Below are positions 32,521 through 40,557 of a stretch of 64,000 nt of DNA, piece after piece. Made by a program: the position numbers and the translations under genes. Where the stretch lies: positions 955,226 to 1,019,225 of the forward strand of contig NZ_KE159646.1 of the NCBI RefSeq assembly GCF_000403355.2, written 5' to 3'. Every line of letters begins with the position of its first letter. Within the stretch, counting starts at the first letter, position 1. Source of the stretch: Adlercreutzia caecimuris B7 (GTDB taxonomy: Bacteria; Actinomycetota; Coriobacteriia; Coriobacteriales; Eggerthellaceae). The notes below the pieces were generated by a model that searched no databases, was not told the DNA's origin, and was given only the letters and a program-made list of their open reading frames with translations.

Positions 32521-32557
32521 CCTCTTTTTGGGCATAGGAATGCCAAAGAGGGTTTTT
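32521..32557 (+). terminator. Stem-loop with T-run, antisense to the giant gene leader
   Basis: Plus strand: CCTCTTT and GGCAT pair with ATGCC and AAAGAGG around an AGGA loop, with a 3-nt bulge, followed by GTTTTTG. In plus orientation it looks like an intrinsic terminator that would stop antisense transcription leaving the giant gene. In minus orientation it would be a structured element of the giant mRNA leader. Confidence 0.45.
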
Positions 32558-32568
32558 GTTCATGAATA

Positions 32569-32596
32569 ATTATCTACAAATCGGCAACGATGTAAA
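32569..32596 (-). promoter_or_regulatory. Candidate promoter of the giant gene
   Basis: On the minus strand TTTACA (32596-32591) and GATAAT (32574-32569) are separated by 16 nt. Transcription would start near 32562, leaving a leader of about 200 nt. It is the best sigma70-like match I found upstream of the gene. Confidence 0.4.
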
Positions 32597-32689
32597 GTCG
32601 GGAAGATGACAATAGTGACCATTACGCTGGGGTTTTAATTGTGACACTCGGTCAATTTCAGCGAATTTTGGTTGACTTTTTCCAATTTC

Positions 32690-32990
32690 TTTTTTAGCGA
32701 AATCTCGAAAAATTCACGCGAAGTTGAAAATTGACTGAAAATCAATAGTAGTATAATCATTATATGCTTCTATATATTAATAATATATTCATGTATTGGT
32801 ATATTAGAGATAAGGGAATGCCCAGCTCAAAATATTTTTTAGCTCAATTTATCTATATGACTATATTTCTATATGACTATAGAATACTGCGTTTGCAATT
32901 TCGCTTTATATCTATATTATATAGATCAATAATCATTATATATAATAAGGTGTATATATCCTGACAGTTTGGTAACAAAGAAAACTTTTC
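32690..32990. other. AT-rich intergenic island between the giant gene and the parA operon
   Basis: This stretch of about 300 bp is strongly AT-rich in a GC-rich chromosome, with many TATA and ATAT runs and a direct repeat CTATATGACTATA present twice near 32853-32882. I see no convincing gene. Such islands often serve as regulatory regions or sites for AT-binding nucleoid proteins. The rest of the 720-bp gap holds the candidate promoter, the hairpin at 32521 and the hairpin at 33061. Confidence 0.6.
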
Positions 32991-33060
32991 GCTAATTTTT
33001 TTCCATTGACACGCAAAGAGCAAATTTCTCCGACGAACGGCAAAGGGCCCGGCACATACA

Positions 33061-33092
33061 CGGGGACCCCGACCATAGGGCCGGGGTCCCCG
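33061..33092 (-). terminator. Strong GC stem-loop after the parA operon
   Basis: CGGGGACCCCG (33061-33071) and CGGGGTCCCCG (33082-33092) form a perfect 11-bp stem around a 10-nt loop, 30 nt downstream of the last gene of the parA operon. No U-tract follows, so it may be a U-less terminator or an mRNA 3'-end stabiliser. Confidence 0.45.
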
Positions 33093-33121
33093 CAATCCTC
33101 GTCGGTCGGCGGATACGCCGT

Positions 33122-33895
33122 TTACTTCATCAACTTGCGAATGAGCTGCTCGTAGGCCGCCACGGCCGCCTGCAGCTCGGACTTGTGGTTGTCCCAATAC
33201 TCGTCCAGCGCCTGGCGCATCACCTCGGCCCGGGTGATCTTCATCACCTGGGCGAGCAAGTCGGCGTGCTCGCGCTGCTCGGCGGTCATGGGAACGAGCA
33301 CCTGGGCGGTCATGCGGCTCGCGCCCCCTTCCGCCGCCTCTTCCGCATCCGCCATTTTCTTGCGGGGCTTGCGCGCCCGCTTCGGCTTTGCAGCCGGCTG
33401 CGCAGGAGCCACCGTATCTGGTGCCGTTGGAGGATGGGCGGCCATTCCCCCCGCCACGGTCGCGGGCTCGCTTGCGGGCGAGCTCGTCGCACCTCCGGCG
33501 CCCAGCATCGTGTCGGCGAAGAAGTCCGGCACCATGGCGGGCGCCGTCACGTCCGAGGCGGCGTTTTTCACCTGGCGCGGCGTGCGCTTCGACGACCGGG
33601 GCGCCTTGGCCGCCGATTCCCCCGTCGCGGAAGCGGCAGCCGGCTGCGCCTTCGCCGCGGGGACGGCAAGCTCCTGCGGCCCGCCGACAGCCGCCGCATC
33701 CTCAACCCTCACCCGACTCGGCGCCCCCGCCTCCTCCGCAACCGCCTCCGAGGCCTTCCCGCCGGTCTTCACGCCAGACGCAACAGACGCCGCATCCTCT
33801 TCCGATTCCGCGTGCGCGCTCTCCTGGGCTGCCCCGATGAACGCTGCAGCCGCACGGGCCGCATCCATCTGCGCGCGCAAGTCCTTCTTAGCCAT
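33122..33895 (-). CDS. ParA-partner protein with C-terminal ribbon-helix-helix-like domain
   Basis: 257 residues. ATG at 33895 is chosen over the upstream in-frame start because GGAGGG lies 5 nt before it and because the gene then overlaps the parA stop by 8 nt, which suggests translational coupling. A short basic N-terminal helix (M-A-K-K-D-L-R) is followed by about 150 Ala/Pro-rich, probably disordered residues, a basic patch K-P-K-R-A-R-K-P-R-K-K, and a C-terminal region of about 60 residues starting M-T-A-Q-V-L-V-P-M-T with two predicted helices, which resembles a ribbon-helix-helix DNA-binding domain. Small partners of ParA often combine an ATPase-stimulating basic N-terminus with such a DNA- or cargo-binding C-terminus. 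The role is inferred from architecture and context. Confidence 0.65.
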   Translation of the reverse strand: MAKKDLRAQMDAARAAAAFIGAAQESAHAESEEDAASVASGVKTGGKASEAVAEEAGAPSRVRVEDAAAVGGPQELAVPAAKAQPAAASATGESAAKAPRSSKRTPRQVKNAASDVTAPAMVPDFFADTMLGAGGATSSPASEPATVAGGMAAHPPTAPDTVAPAQPAAKPKRARKPRKKMADAEEAAEGGASRMTAQVLVPMTAEQREHADLLAQVMKITRAEVMRQALDEYWDNHKSELQAAVAAYEQLIRKLMK

Positions 33896-34649
33896 TGACG
33901 CCCTCCATGAGCTCCTCGATGAAGAACCGGTAGTCGTAGGCCACCTTGGCCGATGGTGCGTACTCGAACAGCGGCTGCTTGACCGCCTGCGCCTCCTTAA
34001 TGACCGTGGCCTCGCGGATCCACGCGCGGAACACCTTGGTGTCCAGCTCCGCGGCCATGGCCTCGGCATCCTCGTGAATGATGCGCGAGATGGAGGTGCG
34101 CGGATTGTAGCGCGTGAGCAAGATGCCGGCGATCTTCAGGTCGGGGTTGGTGTACTCGCGGATAGCCTCGATGGTGGCAGCCAGATCGGTCACGCCGTCG
34201 AGCGAGTAGGCATCGGCCTGGGCCGGGATAACCACCCAGTCCGATGCCGTCAGCGCGTTTACCGTAAGCGTGCCGAGGGCCGGCGGAGTGTCCAGAATGG
34301 CGAAGTCGTAATCGTCGGCCACAGCGGAAAGCGCCTTGCGCAGGCGGTAGTCCTTCCCCACGCTGGACATGAGGTCGTCGGCCTTGCCGTTCAGGCGGCT
34401 GGCCGGCACCACCGCGTAGCCGTCGATGAGTTGGGCTGCCCCGGCGATGGTAGCCTCACCCGTGAGCACCTCGAGCGACGAGGCAACGCCGGCAGTCGCG
34501 GCCTTCAACGTGGTGGAGAGGTTCATCTGAGGATCCAGGTCGATGTAGAGCACCCGTGCCCCATCCTGAGTGAGCTTGGCGCCGATGGCCAGATTGGTGG
34601 TCGTCTTCGCCACGCCGCCCTTCTGCGAGGCCGCCGCCAGTGTAATCAT
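33888..34649 (-). CDS. ParA/Soj-family ATPase
   Basis: 253 residues. The deviant Walker A motif K-G-G-V-A-K-T-T-T is at residues 10-18; D-L-D-P-Q follows at about 40, and the Walker B-like L-D-T-P-P-A at about 120, all diagnostic of ParA/MinD ATPases. These bind nucleoid DNA in the ATP state and move or space plasmids, chromosome origins or protein cargo. The start has AAGGA 7 nt upstream. It is followed by an overlapping partner gene, giving a two-gene operon without a classical ParB, as in small type Ib plasmid systems and some cargo-positioning pairs. No replication gene is nearby, so this is not obviously a plasmid remnant. Its cargo is unknown. Confidence 0.85.
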   Translation of the reverse strand: MITLAAASQKGGVAKTTTNLAIGAKLTQDGARVLYIDLDPQMNLSTTLKAATAGVASSLEVLTGEATIAGAAQLIDGYAVVPASRLNGKADDLMSSVGKDYRLRKALSAVADDYDFAILDTPPALGTLTVNALTASDWVVIPAQADAYSLDGVTDLAATIEAIREYTNPDLKIAGILLTRYNPRTSISRIIHEDAEAMAAELDTKVFRAWIREATVIKEAQAVKQPLFEYAPSAKVAYDYRFFIEELMEGVNG

Positions 34650-34723
34650 TCCGCTGTCCTTCCCCGTCCGTCCTCAGACGATCGCCCATCTTCAGACGAC
34701 GTAGTTCTCCCATAATCTCTCTG

Positions 34724-34750
34724 TAACAACTATAACATATAATGTTGTTA
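34724..34750. promoter_or_regulatory. Palindromic operator/centromere candidate upstream of parA
   Basis: TAACAAC (34724-34730) and GTTGTTA (34744-34750) are perfect arms 13 nt apart, with a nested AACAT-ATA-ATGTT palindrome at 34734-34746. It lies about 75 bp upstream of the parA start in an AT-rich promoter region. Ribbon-helix-helix partners of ParA usually bind such sites to autoregulate, so this is a plausible operator and possibly a centromere. Confidence 0.55.
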
Positions 34751-34859
34751 GGAATATAGGGTGTAATAGGTCACGGAAATTGTTTTACATAACTTGGGGC
34801 GGCACAGGAGAGCAGCGCGGGGGTGCGGCTCGGTGCGTGCACGGGGGTGCGCTGGATCG

Positions 34860-36026
34860 TTAAGAGCCAGGGTGCCAGACGCCCTTCTCGGTAATGATGG
34901 CGGTGATGAGCGCAGCCGGAGTCACATCGAACGCGGGGTTGAACACCTCCACCCCTTCGATGGGGTGGGCAAGCACCTCAGCGGCGTCGCGCTCCTCGAT
35001 GGGGATATCGGCACCCGTGGCGCACGCGTTATCGCGGGTGCTCTCGGGCGCGGCAACGTAGAAGGGCACGCCGAAGTGATGCGCGAGAACCGCCACGCCC
35101 AGGGTGCCGATCTTGTTAGCGGCGTCTCCGTTGGCTGCGATGCGGTCGGCGCCCACCACAACAGCATCGATACGACCGGCTGCCATAAGGCTTGCGGCCA
35201 TGTTGTCGCAGATGAGCGTCGCCGGCACCCCGGCCCGGGACAGCTCCCACACCGTCAGGCGCGCACCCTGGCCCACCGGACGCGTCTCGTCGGCGTACAC
35301 GCGCTCCACCAGTCCCTGCTCGGCCGCGGCGTACACCACGCCGAGGGCCGTGCCGTAGAAGGCCGTGGCCAAGCTGCCAGCGTTGCAGTGGGTGAGGATG
35401 GTCAGCGGACGCTCCTTCGCGGCGGCGATCGGGGCCAGAGGCGCCGCCCCATGGGCCCCGACGGCCCGGTTGATAGCCTCGTCCTCAACGATGAGATCGC
35501 CCGTGAGCTCGCGAAGCGCCTCCGCCGTCTGTCGAGGAGTCTTCCCCGCTTTCAGGGCCCCAGCGGCCACCTGAATCGCCCTGTTCACGCCCCACGACAG
35601 GTTCACCGCCGTAGGCCGCGCCTCGGCGATGACACGCGCCGCCTCCCGCAGCCGCACCGCGAACAGCGCCGCCGCCGTCGATGCCGCCGGCGCCCCTCTC
35701 TCTGCCAGCTCGTAGGCCGCCAGCATCACGGCGGCAGCCCCTGCCACGCCGATGGCCGGCGCCCCGCGCACCGCGAGCGTCTTCACCGCATCCACCACCT
35801 GCCGCCAATCCGACGTGCGGATTTCAACCAACTCAGAGGGCAGCGCGCGCTGATCGATCATCGCCACCTGGGGCACGGCGGGCACCCCCGCATCTACAAC
35901 CGCGTCCCCACACGAGACTCCCCCGCAGCCGGCACGCGCGGCATCCCCGTTGGCAGCGTCTGCGAGGTTATCAACAGCCCAATGCACCGAAATCGTCCGC
36001 GGCAGATTTTCCAGATGCAGGTTCAT
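34860..36026 (-). CDS. mtnA: S-methyl-5-thioribose-1-phosphate isomerase
   Basis: 388 residues. Converts methylthioribose-1-phosphate to methylthioribulose-1-phosphate in methionine salvage. Family marks include V-R-G-A-P-A-I-G (about 87-94), T-H-C-N-A-G with the catalytic Cys at 214, and G-A-D-R-I-A-A-N-G-D with the catalytic Asp at 294. ATG at 36026 is preferred because AAGGAA lies just upstream; starts up to 12 codons earlier are possible. Compared with the family, the N-terminal region carries an extra stretch of about 35 Ala/Gly/Cys-rich residues (20-55) between the R-T-I strand and the I-D-Q-R motif. No other salvage gene is in the window. Eukaryotic eIF2B-like relatives share the fold, but the active-site motifs favour MtnA. 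Confidence 0.93.
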   Translation of the reverse strand: MNLHLENLPRTISVHWAVDNLADAANGDAARAGCGGVSCGDAVVDAGVPAVPQVAMIDQRALPSELVEIRTSDWRQVVDAVKTLAVRGAPAIGVAGAAAVMLAAYELAERGAPAASTAAALFAVRLREAARVIAEARPTAVNLSWGVNRAIQVAAGALKAGKTPRQTAEALRELTGDLIVEDEAINRAVGAHGAAPLAPIAAAKERPLTILTHCNAGSLATAFYGTALGVVYAAAEQGLVERVYADETRPVGQGARLTVWELSRAGVPATLICDNMAASLMAAGRIDAVVVGADRIAANGDAANKIGTLGVAVLAHHFGVPFYVAAPESTRDNACATGADIPIEERDAAEVLAHPIEGVEVFNPAFDVTPAALITAIITEKGVWHPGS

Positions 36027-36186
36027 AGAAGTTCCTTTTCCCAGGTCAATCATCATATTCAAAAGTCAAGACTGTAATTGCAATAAGTATTACGATACTT
36101 TGTACTCGCTAACGGTGTAAGTCCCGCGTGCTGGCAGTGCCTTCTGCATCTATTGGCTCGTCCAACAGGGCAGGAGGTGATGGCCT

Positions 36187-36357
36187 ATGGAGATAGCTCT
36201 CGTTGTCATTCAGTTGCTGACCGCTCTCACAGGGTTGGCAACGGCGGCGGTGAAACTCTGTATCCAGAGCACCGAGCAGAAGCGTCCACTGGTTGATAAA
36301 GAAGGCTCGGACGTAGCGGCGTCCGAGCCTCACAACCAGAACGGCACTGCCCGATAA
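36187..36357 (+). CDS. Small hydrophobic peptide, candidate type I toxin (copy 1)
   Basis: 56 residues. AGGAGGTGAT at 36172-36181, the full anti-Shine-Dalgarno complement, precedes the ATG by 5 nt. Residues 3-25 form one hydrophobic helix (I-A-L-V-V-I-Q-L-L ... G-L-A-T-A-A-V-K), followed by a polar, charged tail. The copy 2 peptide shares the pattern M-[ED]-x4-8-[QK]-L-x5-G-L-A-x-A-x-V-K. Short single-helix membrane peptides with antisense RNAs are typical of type I toxins. The tail of this copy reads through the antisense hairpin, unlike copy 2. Toxicity is an inference. Confidence 0.6.
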   Translation: MEIALVVIQLLTALTGLATAAVKLCIQSTEQKRPLVDKEGSDVAASEPHNQNGTAR

Positions 36358-36375
36358 CCACACCGGGCTTCCGTT
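36296..36375 (-). ncRNA. Predicted antisense RNA of module copy 1
   Basis: A predicted RNA of about 80 nt starting near 36375 and ending after the stem GGCTCGGACG/CGTCCGAGCC (36304-36329), which on the minus strand is followed by T-rich TTCTTTAT. Its 5' end would carry a hairpin GCCCG...CGGGC. It overlaps the last 60 nt of the peptide ORF and the mRNA 3' end, as expected of a type I antitoxin. Confidence 0.5.
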
Positions 36376-36381
36376 AGCACT

Positions 36382-36410
36382 ATTGTAGCACCCCCAACTC
36401 ACGCACGCAA
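36382..36410 (-). promoter_or_regulatory. Promoter of the antisense RNA, copy 1
   Basis: Minus strand TTGCGT (36410-36405), 17-nt spacer, TACAAT (36387-36382). The -10 and its immediate context T-G-C-TACAAT are identical in copy 2. Confidence 0.6.
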
Positions 36411-36425
36411 CGCCATTCTGGCATG

Positions 36426-36457
36426 AAAAGGCGCGGGAGACCGAAGCCTTCCGCGCC
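36426..36457 (-). terminator. Intrinsic terminator downstream of ppdK
   Basis: Minus strand: GGCGCGG (36457-36451) pairs with CCGCGCC (36436-36430) around a 14-nt loop and is followed by TTTT. It lies about 140 nt after the ppdK stop codon. Confidence 0.6.
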
Positions 36458-36598
36458 TCAAACGTCGCGCTCGCACGTTCCGCAAGCCGCCTCTCGGCAC
36501 CGCAGACCGCCTCGCATGGGAGGACGAAACCCTGCGCCGCCAAGCGCAACGGTCGCCCATTCCGCAAGCCGTCCCACACTGAGCGGGGCGCGCCTTCC

Positions 36599-39316
36599 CT
36601 AGCGCTGCTTGATGGCAGCCTGGGCGGCAGCCAGACGGGCCACCGGCACGCGGTAAGGCGAGCAGCTCACGTAGTTCAGCCCGATGCGGTTGAACGTGTG
36701 GATGGACTCCGGATCGCCGCCGTGCTCGCCGCACACGCCGCACACGATGTCGGGATTGCCCTCGTGGCCGAGCTCCACGCCCATCTCCACGAGCTTCGCC
36801 ACGCCGGGATCGATGGTGGCGAACGGGTTGTAGGGCAGCAGGTGCTCGTTGAGGTACTGCGGCACGAACTCGCCCTCCACGTCGTCGCGGCTGAAGCCGA
36901 AGGTGGTCTGGGTGAGGTCGTTGGTGCCGAAGGAGAAGAAGTCCGCCTCGGTGGCGATCTCGTTGGCGGTCACGGCCGCGCGCGGCAGCTCGATCATGGT
37001 GCCCACGGGGATGGACAGCTCAACGCCCTCGGCAGCGGCCACCTCGGCGATGACGGCCTCGGCCACGCTGCGCAGCTTCGCCAGCTCGGGCAGCACCGAC
37101 ACGAGCGGGATCATGATCTCCGGCTTCGGCGCGAAGCCCTCCTTCTGCAGACGGGCGCAGGCAGTGGCGATGGCGCGCACCTGCATCTCGGGCAGAATGG
37201 GATACACGATGCCCAGACGGCAGCCGCGCATACCCAGCATCGGGTTCTGCTCGGCAAAGCCGTCGATCTTCTCCAGCAGGGCGCGCTTCTCGGCGATGGC
37301 GTCGGACGGGGCGCCGGCGGCCTCCAGCTTCGCGATCTCCACGTCCAGCTCACGCGGGCTCTCCAGGAACTCGTGCAGCGGCGGGTCGAGCAGGCGCACG
37401 ATGACCGGCAGGCCGTCCATGGCCTTGAACATGCCGTAGAAGTCGCCCACCTGGGCCTCGTACAGATCGGCCACGGCCTTCTCACGGATAAGCTCGTCGT
37501 CGTTCAGGATGAAGGTCTGGATGATCTGCTTGCGGTCACCCAGGAACATGTGCTCGGTACGGCAGAGCCCAATGCCCTCGGCACCGAAGTCGCGGGACAG
37601 CTCGGCGTCCTCGGGGTTGTCGGCGTTGGCGCGCACGCCCAGGGTGCGGAACTCGTCGGCCCACTCCAGGATGGTGTCCAAATCGCCCGTGAGCTCGGGC
37701 ATCACGAGGTCAACCGCGCCCAGCACCACGATGCCGGTGGTGCCGTCGATGGAGATCATGTCGCCCTCGCGGATGACGATATCGGTGCCAGCGACGGCGG
37801 CCTCCTTCTTGGCGGCGTCGATCTTCAGCGCCTCCACGCCGCAGACGCACGGCGCGCCCATGCCGCGGGCGATAACGGCCGCATGGCTGGTCTTGCCGCC
37901 GTGCGAGGTGAGGATGCCCTCGGCGGCGATCATGCCGGCCAGGTCATCGGGGTTGGTCTCCCAGCGCACGAGCACGCATTTGCGGCCGGCCTCGGCGGCG
38001 GCCACGGCGTCGGCGGCGGAGAACACGGCCTCGCCCACCGCGGCACCCGGGGACGCGTTCAGGCCGCGGGCCACCACGTCGTAGGAGGCGTCCTTGTCGA
38101 ACTGCGGGTGCAGCAGCTGGTCGAGCTGGTCGGGGGCCACGCGCATGACGGCCTCCTCCTTGGTGATGAGGCCCTCCTTCTCCATGGCGATGGCGATGGC
38201 GAGCGCGGCCGCGGCGGTGCGCTTGCCGGCGCGGGTCTGGAGCATCCAGAGCTTGCCCTGCTCGATGGTGAACTCGATGTCGCACATGTCGCGGAAGTGG
38301 TTCTCCAGCACCTCGAAGATCTCCTCAAGCTGGGCGCCGGCCTCTTCCAGGCCCTCCACTTCCTTCAGCTCGGCGATGGGGCTCGTGTTGCGGATGCCGG
38401 CCACCACGTCCTCGCCCTGGGCGTTCACCAGGTAGTCGCCGTAGAACTCCTTGGTGCCGTTGGCGGGGTTGCGCGTGAAGGCCACGCCCGTGGCGGACGT
38501 CTCGCCCTTGTTGCCGAACACCATGGACTGCACGTTCACGGCCGTGCCCAGATCGTCGGCGATCTTCTCCTTCTGGCGGTAGAGGACCGCGCGCGGGTTG
38601 TTCCAGGAGCCGAACACGGCCTCGATGGCCAGCTGCAGCTGCACCATGGGATCCTGCGGGAACTGCACGGCGCCATCGACCACCAGCGTCGGGTAGGCCG
38701 CGCCGTCCACGTTCTCGGAGAAGATGGCCTTGAACTCGGAGACGAGCTCTTGCAGGTCCTCGGCGGTCAGGTCGGTATCGGAGGCCACGTTCCGGTCGTT
38801 TTTCATGGCCACGATGGCGTTCTCGAACAGGTCGCCGTCAAGACCCATCACTACGTTGGAGAACATCTGGATGAAGCGGCGGTAGGAGTCCCAGGCGAAG
38901 CGCGGGTTCTCGGTCTGCTTGATGAGGCCGTTGATGGACTCGTCGTTCAGGCCGAGGTTCAGCACGGTGTCCATCATGCCCGGCATGGAGAAGGGGGCGC
39001 CGGAGCGAACGGACACGAGCAGCGGATCTTCCGCATCGCCGAGGCGCTTGCCCATGCGCTCCTCGAGATCGGCGCGGTACTCGGCGATGGTGTCGAGCGC
39101 GCCGGCCGGCCAGGTATTGTCGGCGTTGGCGTACTCCATGCAGGTCTGGCAGGTGATGGTGAATCCCGGAGGCACCGGCAGCCCGATATTGGCCATCTCG
39201 GCGAGGTTCGCGCCCTTGCCGCCGAGCACCCACTTCATATCGGTGTTGCCCTCGGTCACGTTGTTCCCGTTGGCGTCCTTGCCGAAGGCGTAGACGCGCT
39301 TCACTGCTTCTGTCAC
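36599..39316 (-). CDS. ppdK: Pyruvate, phosphate dikinase
   Basis: 905 residues. Interconverts pyruvate + ATP + phosphate and phosphoenolpyruvate + AMP + PPi. The GTG start at 39316 has AAGGAG 7 nt upstream; longer in-frame extensions lack protein-like composition. Domains: N-terminal nucleotide-binding region with G-G-K-G-A-N-L-A-E (about 32-40) and S-V-R-S-G-A (102-107); swivelling phosphohistidine domain with G-G-K-T-S-H-A-A-V, catalytic His478; C-terminal PEP/pyruvate TIM barrel with the catalytic Cys at about 862 in V-C-G-E-H-G-G-D-P. Thr476, two residues before the catalytic His, is the residue that PPDK regulatory proteins phosphorylate in this family, and such a regulator is encoded at 42308-43219. 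A TATAAT lies about 220 nt upstream of the start. Confidence 0.97.
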   Translation of the reverse strand: MTEAVKRVYAFGKDANGNNVTEGNTDMKWVLGGKGANLAEMANIGLPVPPGFTITCQTCMEYANADNTWPAGALDTIAEYRADLEERMGKRLGDAEDPLLVSVRSGAPFSMPGMMDTVLNLGLNDESINGLIKQTENPRFAWDSYRRFIQMFSNVVMGLDGDLFENAIVAMKNDRNVASDTDLTAEDLQELVSEFKAIFSENVDGAAYPTLVVDGAVQFPQDPMVQLQLAIEAVFGSWNNPRAVLYRQKEKIADDLGTAVNVQSMVFGNKGETSATGVAFTRNPANGTKEFYGDYLVNAQGEDVVAGIRNTSPIAELKEVEGLEEAGAQLEEIFEVLENHFRDMCDIEFTIEQGKLWMLQTRAGKRTAAAALAIAIAMEKEGLITKEEAVMRVAPDQLDQLLHPQFDKDASYDVVARGLNASPGAAVGEAVFSAADAVAAAEAGRKCVLVRWETNPDDLAGMIAAEGILTSHGGKTSHAAVIARGMGAPCVCGVEALKIDAAKKEAAVAGTDIVIREGDMISIDGTTGIVVLGAVDLVMPELTGDLDTILEWADEFRTLGVRANADNPEDAELSRDFGAEGIGLCRTEHMFLGDRKQIIQTFILNDDELIREKAVADLYEAQVGDFYGMFKAMDGLPVIVRLLDPPLHEFLESPRELDVEIAKLEAAGAPSDAIAEKRALLEKIDGFAEQNPMLGMRGCRLGIVYPILPEMQVRAIATACARLQKEGFAPKPEIMIPLVSVLPELAKLRSVAEAVIAEVAAAEGVELSIPVGTMIELPRAAVTANEIATEADFFSFGTNDLTQTTFGFSRDDVEGEFVPQYLNEHLLPYNPFATIDPGVAKLVEMGVELGHEGNPDIVCGVCGEHGGDPESIHTFNRIGLNYVSCSPYRVPVARLAAAQAAIKQR

Positions 39317-39538
39317 CTTACTTCTCCTTAAGCTGTGCACGATTGCGTGCGGCTTACCTTGTTCGCCCGGGCCCTCGTCCGCAATGCGACCGCAACCACG
39401 CGATGCCCCCTCCCGCGGTGCCGCCGGCAGCTGTGAGGCGGCGCAGCAGCGCGAACGCGAGGCAACGGAAGCGGCGCGGTCGGTCGCCTGCGGCGCGATG
39501 CCGACGGCCCCGACGCGCTCATAAATGAACTGTCCCTG

Positions 39539-39544
39539 ATTATA
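39539..39544 (-). promoter_or_regulatory. ppdK: Candidate -10 element of ppdK
   Basis: A perfect TATAAT on the minus strand 223 nt upstream of the ppdK start. The -35 region (TGCCAT, 16 nt away) is poor, so this is tentative. Confidence 0.35.
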
Positions 39545-39797
39545 GGCTATTTCCCGTCCGATGGCACTCCCAGCGGCCATGGACTTGCCGCTGCACCGCA
39601 AAATCTCCCGAGCGGTGGCCCAAGCAGCCGGCCGTCCAAGCCGTCGACCCCCAAGCTGTCGAGCCCCGTGCCACTGGCCCACCCCTGCCCTGTCGACCGC
39701 CAAGCTGTCCGCCTCTCCAAGCATACCCCGACAGCCGCAGGTCACAGAATGCGGGGGAATCTCGCTGACTGCGGCAGCCTCGGGCCACAATTCACAC

Positions 39798-40053
39798 GAT
39801 GTATATGACTTTTTTACCCCATCACGCCCTTTCTGGTCGCAAACGCAGCAATTTATAAGATTTTGCGACCCCTGTCGGGCCATTTTGAATCGCGAGAACC
39901 CCGTTCATTTCTTTCCAAGCATCTCACCTAGGTTTTCTCCATAAGCCTCCCCCTTTCTTGCCGAACCAATCCACCTGCAACGGCAAAACCCCATAGACAT
40001 CTCCCTCTTTCTGGCCAAAACACACCTCTTTGAGCTTCAAAGGCATATACATC
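39798..40053. repeat. 256-bp inverted-repeat element, copy 1
   Basis: Both ends point inward with GATGTATATG (39798-39807, and 40053-40044 on the minus strand). In each arm TGG[CT]C lies at element positions 37-41, followed by AAA at 44-46, and a second [GA]AT[GT]T[AC]TA[AT]G at positions 53-62 (39850-39859; 40001-39992). Copy 2 at 41752-42007 has the same length and the same positions. The rest of the 39317-40557 gap shows only the ppdK leader and GC-rich sequence with a direct repeat of GCGCGCAACCGGCCCC; I see no gene there. Confidence 0.6.
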
Positions 40054-40557
40054 AGCCCATTCGTGACCATAGCCGCTGCCAGCGGCACCTGCGCCCCGGA
40101 ATCCAGCGCGCAACCGGCCCCCGCCCGACCCGCAGCAGCGCGCAACCGGCCCCGCCAACTTGCAAGACGCACGCAACCATAGCCCCACCGACCTGCAATC
40201 TGCTGCGACCGTGCGCACGTCACAGATAGTATGCGCCGCCGCGCAAACCCGTAGCCCGTTGCGGCCGGTGCAACGCCACCAACCCGCAACAGGCAAGCAC
40301 CCACTGCATTCCCCGATCCCCTTGATCAGCTTTGCTGCCATCATCTCTCCACGAACACCGTCGCGCGTGCAGGCTCCGAACCCTCTTGACCGCCAACGAC
40401 GCTCGCTGCGATCAAGCTGCTCACCAGCACATTCGGGTGCAATGAGACACAACTGGGAATCTGCGGCGACTCTCGAGCGGTTCGGGGGCGGCACGGCGGC
40501 GGTTGAAATGACGACACGCTTTCATCTAGTCTCCCCTCCCCCAGGAAAGGAGGATTC

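Larger units (their letters stand above)
36108..36378 (+). other. Type I toxin-antitoxin-like module, copy 1 (mRNA with pairing ends)
   Basis: The module begins GCTAACGG (36108-36115) and ends CCGTTAGC (36371-36378), a perfect complement. A second pair, GGCAGTGCC (36133-36141) and GGCACTGCC (36343-36351), is also perfect. A transcript through the module could therefore fold its 5' and 3' ends together, as in hok-like toxin mRNAs. Between them lie a perfect Shine-Dalgarno AGGAGGTGAT, a 56-codon ORF and an antisense transcription unit. Copy 2 is at 55302-55557. Confidence 0.65.

Noticed and set aside
39317-39883. N-terminal extension of PPDK to 1094 residues
   Set aside because: The extension lacks family similarity, while the GTG at 39316 has a good ribosome-binding site.
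39924-40494. Minus-strand frames of 126 and 188 codons upstream of the AbiEi-like gene
   Set aside because: No ribosome-binding site, Arg/Cys/Gly-rich composition, and they overlap the 256-bp repeat element.
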